Shown: positions 6,503 to 8,254 of the stretch, piece by piece | How the letters are laid out: each line of letters starts with the position of its first letter | Position numbering within the stretch: position 1 is the stretch's first letter | Assembly: GCA_030605245.1 (NCBI GenBank) | Contig: JAUWIS010000026.1 | Coordinates: 1-8,254 of the forward strand | DNA length: 8,254 nucleotides | Direction: 5' to 3' | Source of the DNA: Methanobacteriota archaeon | Lineage (GTDB): Archaea > Thermoplasmatota > JASEFT01 > JAUWIS01 | Notes under the pieces: generated by a model | The model's input: only the letters and a program-made list of their open reading frames with translations | Told to the model about the DNA's origin: nothing | Database searches by the model: none | Made by a program: the position numbers and the translations under genes

Positions 6503-7621
6503 TTGAAAGTCGCAATCCTAAATTCTTATTCTGCAGATTTTAGGAGGATAGGAGGAACCCAATCCCTTGTTAGGAACTGGACAAACATCTTCCTTGCAAA
6601 AGGATGGAAAGTAGATGTTTACACTACAGGAGCACAAACAGAGGAGATACTACAATTAAAACCCAATCTTAGATCAATCTACTGTAGAAATAGTTATGAA
6701 GCGTTCAAGAAGATTGATAAACATAAATTTAACATACTATTAGGTGTTGGCGCACCCCTACCACTTCATATATTAAGTCAGTATTATTATTTTTTGAAAT
6801 GGATATTACGGCGTGTTCACTTTATTCACATTTTTCATAAGTATCCCCCTTTGTCAGAAAATCCTTTTTTAAGATGGCTTCAATCTGGGTATCTCAAATG
6901 TGTTTACGATGTAATTGTTGCGGTCTCCCCAAGGATTGTTGATGCGTTAAAGTCGTCAGGTATCAATGCACATTTGATGCTTCCACCTATACCAAAAAAA
7001 TTTTATTTTACAAAAAATGAGAAAATTGATGAAAAACAAAAAGAAAAACTCGATAAGAAAGTTGTTATAAGCTATATTGGTCGAGTAAGCCCTGATAAAG
7101 GAATAGAGAGCGTAATTCGGGCCTTCAAAAAAATAAGGAATATCAAAAAGGTTGTAGTGAAGATATATGGTTTGTACAATCCAAAGATAACATCATCTCT
7201 TAATCTTCATAGATATCTAACACAAGAAAATGAGATTGAGTATAAAGCTATGAACTATTTAAGGAATAAATATTCTGAGAAATCAGAAAATGATATTATC
7301 TCTCTATTAAAAATAACAGACATAATAGTTCTTCCATTTCATACTCTTTCAGAAACCGTTGATTCACCATTACTACTTTTAGAAAGCATGGCATCCCTAT
7401 GTATCCCAGTAGCCTCTGATATTGGAGACATTCAATTTATCCTACAAGATTCTCACTTATTAATTAAAAAAGAGGAGAACTTGTATGATGCTCTTGCTTA
7501 TCTTATCAAGGAAAATAAACTTGAAGAAAAACAAAGGCACATTAAAAATAGGGTTGATGATTTAGGCTTTGACATTGTTTACATAGGTAATATGATGTTT
7601 AAAATGCTGAAGAAATGCTAA
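6503..7621 (+). CDS. GT4-family glycosyltransferase, last gene of the operon
   Basis: With a TTG start at 6503 the protein has 372 residues and begins MKVAILNSY; the GTG at 6494 would add three residues and overlap the methyltransferase by eight bases. I prefer TTG because AAGGTGG is well spaced for it. The N-terminal domain has the glycine loop RIGGTQSLV (15-23). The C-terminal domain has SYIGRVSPDKGIE (190-202), with the Arg and Lys expected for donor-phosphate binding, and TVDSPLLLLESMA (285-297). The canonical EX7E motif is altered: Glu294 is present but the residue eight before it is Val, preceded by Ser-Glu-Thr. Similar D-x-P-L-x-x-L-E forms occur in some GT4 enzymes, so activity is plausible. 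An insertion at about 225-265 is rich in charged residues. Likely role is a late step in building the same surface glycan. No T-run follows the stop. Confidence 0.9.
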   Translation: MKVAILNSYSADFRRIGGTQSLVRNWTNIFLAKGWKVDVYTTGAQTEEILQLKPNLRSIYCRNSYEAFKKIDKHKFNILLGVGAPLPLHILSQYYYFLKWILRRVHFIHIFHKYPPLSENPFLRWLQSGYLKCVYDVIVAVSPRIVDALKSSGINAHLMLPPIPKKFYFTKNEKIDEKQKEKLDKKVVISYIGRVSPDKGIESVIRAFKKIRNIKKVVVKIYGLYNPKITSSLNLHRYLTQENEIEYKAMNYLRNKYSEKSENDIISLLKITDIIVLPFHTLSETVDSPLLLLESMASLCIPVASDIGDIQFILQDSHLLIKKEENLYDALAYLIKENKLEEKQRHIKNRVDDLGFDIVYIGNMMFKMLKKC

Positions 7622-7637
7622 ATGCTATTTAATGCTA
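7603..7637 (+). repeat. Short AATGCT(A) repeats at the end of the operon
   Basis: AATGCT occurs at 7603-7608, and AATGCTA at 7614-7620, 7621-7627 and 7631-7637. The copies span the stop codon of the last glycosyltransferase. Spacings are 11, 7 and 10 bases. No function is evident; they may be a remnant of local duplication. Confidence 0.4.
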
Positions 7638-7649
7638 ATACTGATAAAC

Positions 7650-7669
7650 ATCTCATCTGATGATAAGAT
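7650..7669. promoter_or_regulatory. Interrupted palindrome upstream of the Sec61-beta promoter
   Basis: TCATC and GATGA (7653-7657 and 7659-7663) form a perfect 5-bp dyad around one T. Outer ATCT (7650-7653) and AGAT (7666-7669) extend the symmetry after a short interruption. It ends about ten bases before the TATA-like box, where archaeal activators often bind. There is no T-run after it, so it is not a good terminator. Confidence 0.25.
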
Positions 7670-7679
7670 CGTAAAAAAA

Positions 7680-7687
7680 TTTAAGTA
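7680..7687 (+). promoter_or_regulatory. TATA-like box for Sec61-beta
   Basis: TTTAAGTA, preceded by an A-rich stretch that could be the TFB recognition element, lies 22-29 bases before the ATG at 7709. There is no Shine-Dalgarno sequence between it and the ATG, so a leaderless transcript independent of the glycan operon is likely. Confidence 0.5.
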
Positions 7688-7708
7688 CAACTATACTTAT
7701 TACCTTTT

Positions 7709-7885
7709 ATGGCACAGCAAAAGAAAACAAAAAAAGGCGAAGGCTTTCATTCAGCTGCAGGACTAATACGTTACTTTGATTCAGAGGAGGAAACTGCATT
7801 AAAAATTAATCCAATACTTGTTATCGGTTTTTGCATAGGCATTGCTGTAATACTTGAGGTTGTGCGTTATATGTGGCCGATGTAA
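7709..7885 (+). CDS. Preprotein translocase subunit Sec61-beta (archaeal SecG)
   Basis: This complete 58-residue protein is easy to miss because of its size. It has the archaeal Sec61-beta layout: a short Lys-rich cytoplasmic N-terminus (MAQQKKTKKGEGF), the conserved core SAAGLIRYFDSEEE (15-28), then ALKINP and one membrane helix (about 35-53), ending in RYMWPM. It is the small subunit of the SecY-SecE-Sec61beta channel that moves proteins across or into the cytoplasmic membrane. The ATG is the only sensible start and has a TATA-like box 22-29 bases upstream without a ribosome binding site. It is a housekeeping gene next to, but probably transcribed separately from, the glycan operon. A run of seven T begins immediately after its stop codon. 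Confidence 0.93.
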   Translation: MAQQKKTKKGEGFHSAAGLIRYFDSEEETALKINPILVIGFCIGIAVILEVVRYMWPM

Positions 7886-7901
7886 TTTTTTTCTAAAAAA
7901 A
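7886..7901. terminator. Back-to-back T7 and A7 runs after Sec61-beta
   Basis: Seven T (7886-7892) follow the Sec61-beta stop directly, then CT, then seven A (7895-7901). On the plus strand this gives a U-tract terminator for Sec61-beta. On the minus strand the A-run becomes a U-tract that could end transcription of the convergent small gene. The site may therefore serve both directions. Confidence 0.55.
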
Positions 7902-7910
7902 TTTAGTTGC

Positions 7911-8004
7911 TTTTTTAGTTATCTTAAAAACTTTGTTTTACAATTTTTTTAAAGAGGTTTAATTATTTTTTTGATTATCTTAAAATTTTATTTCACAATT
8001 TTTC
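7911..8004. repeat. Imperfect direct repeat in a T-rich convergent intergenic region
   Basis: About 38 bases starting at 7911 recur starting near 7967, offset by 55-56 bases. Both copies hold a T-run, TTATCTTAAAA (7919-7929 and 7975-7985), a T-rich middle and ACAATTTTT (7940-7948 and 7995-8003). T-runs at 7911-7916, 7944-7950, 7966-7972 and 7999-8003 make this a likely series of backup terminators for plus-strand transcription. I see no open reading frame in it. Confidence 0.5.
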
Positions 8005-8021
8005 TTGTTGTTCTTTTATTT

Positions 8022-8243
8022 TCAATTTTTTTCAAATACAGAGAAACATTTATCTGTTAACAATGCATTACATTCTTTGAGAATGACATCAGGATCCGAA
8101 GAAGACACGATTCCGTCAAGATTTCCTCGGATTCTATCAAGAGGGTAGATGTCAGCATTATAGCCAGAGATAGCCATGTATCCTCCAAAAACGATAATTG
8201 CAAGTATTCCAACCATGGAAAGTTTGTAAACAGTATTTGCCAT
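8022..8243 (-). CDS. Small single-pass membrane protein of unknown function
   Basis: I do not recognise this 73-residue protein. A short N-terminus with one Lys leads into a hydrophobic segment (about 8-26, with GILAIIVFGG), followed by about 45 polar residues rich in Asp. Two cysteines (58 and 66) near the C-terminus could pair. The pattern fits a membrane-anchored protein with its soluble part outside, or an uncleaved signal anchor. The ATG at 8243 is preceded on the minus strand by AGAAGGA (8248-8254), a modest ribosome binding site five bases away, so it may be an internal gene of an operon extending past the right edge. It converges on Sec61-beta. The coding evidence is the clean hydrophobic/polar layout and the ribosome binding site; without homologs it stays hypothetical. 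Confidence 0.65.
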   Translation of the reverse strand: MANTVYKLSMVGILAIIVFGGYMAISGYNADIYPLDRIRGNLDGIVSSSDPDVILKECNALLTDKCFSVFEKN

Positions 8244-8247
8244 TTTT

Positions 8248-8254
8248 TCCTTCT
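8248..8254 (-). promoter_or_regulatory. Ribosome binding site for the small membrane protein
   Basis: On the minus strand AGAAGGA is followed by four A and then the ATG at 8243. It is a partial match to the archaeal consensus and touches the window edge, so the full site cannot be seen. Confidence 0.4.

Noticed and set aside
7553..7665. Possible C/D box guide RNA (TGATGA and CTGA elements near the end of the operon)
   Set aside because: The boxes are not in the right order or spacing, the C-like boxes lack the preceding purine, and part lies in coding sequence.
7650..7669. The dyad as a hairpin terminator of the glycan operon
   Set aside because: The stem is short with a one-base loop and is followed by A-runs, not T-runs, on the plus strand.
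1..8254. CRISPR array, tRNA, rRNA, insertion sequence or transposase
   Set aside because: No regularly spaced identical repeats, tRNA-like cloverleaf, rRNA sequence or transposase-like protein was seen on either strand.

Overview
This window looks archaeal. The strongest marker is a complete 58-residue Sec61-beta (archaeal SecG) gene at 7709-7885. Supporting signs are TATA-like boxes about 22-32 bases before start codons that lack a ribosome binding site (leaderless style), GAGGTGA-type ribosome binding sites on internal operon genes, and a single-pass surface protein full of N-X-S/T sequons. The DNA is AT-rich. I cannot place it below domain level; an AT-rich euryarchaeal or DPANN-type genome would fit.

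Layout. From 2 to 2167 (+) runs the C-terminal part of a large modular surface protein: beta-sandwich repeats, two NEW3-like domains, a CARDB-like domain, then one membrane helix and a basic tail. Its true start lies off the left edge. Convergent to it is a GT4 glycosyltransferase (2275-3432, -). A 91-base divergent promoter region (3433-3523) separates that gene from a tight four-gene operon on the plus strand: GT4 (3524-4696), GT4 (4701-5687), class I SAM methyltransferase (5680-6501) and GT4 (about 6503-7621). Sec61-beta follows with its own promoter. A T-rich convergent intergenic stretch (7886-8021) comes next, then a small membrane-anchored protein of unknown function on the minus strand (8022-8243).

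How the parts may work together (inference). Four GT4 enzymes and one methyltransferase suggest stepwise assembly of a glycan on a lipid carrier or other cell-surface acceptor, with methylation of a sugar as one step, comparable in gene content to archaeal agl (N-glycosylation) loci. The neighbouring surface protein has about 39 sequons in 721 visible residues and is an obvious candidate substrate. No oligosaccharyltransferase (AglB), flippase or nucleotide-sugar enzyme is in the window, so the link is contextual.

I see no mobile element, CRISPR array, tRNA or rRNA. Nothing here is clearly a wholly new system. The best leads are the sequon-dense surface protein beside the glycan genes, two glycosyltransferases with altered EX7E motifs, the unassigned small membrane protein, and repeats in the intergenic regions.
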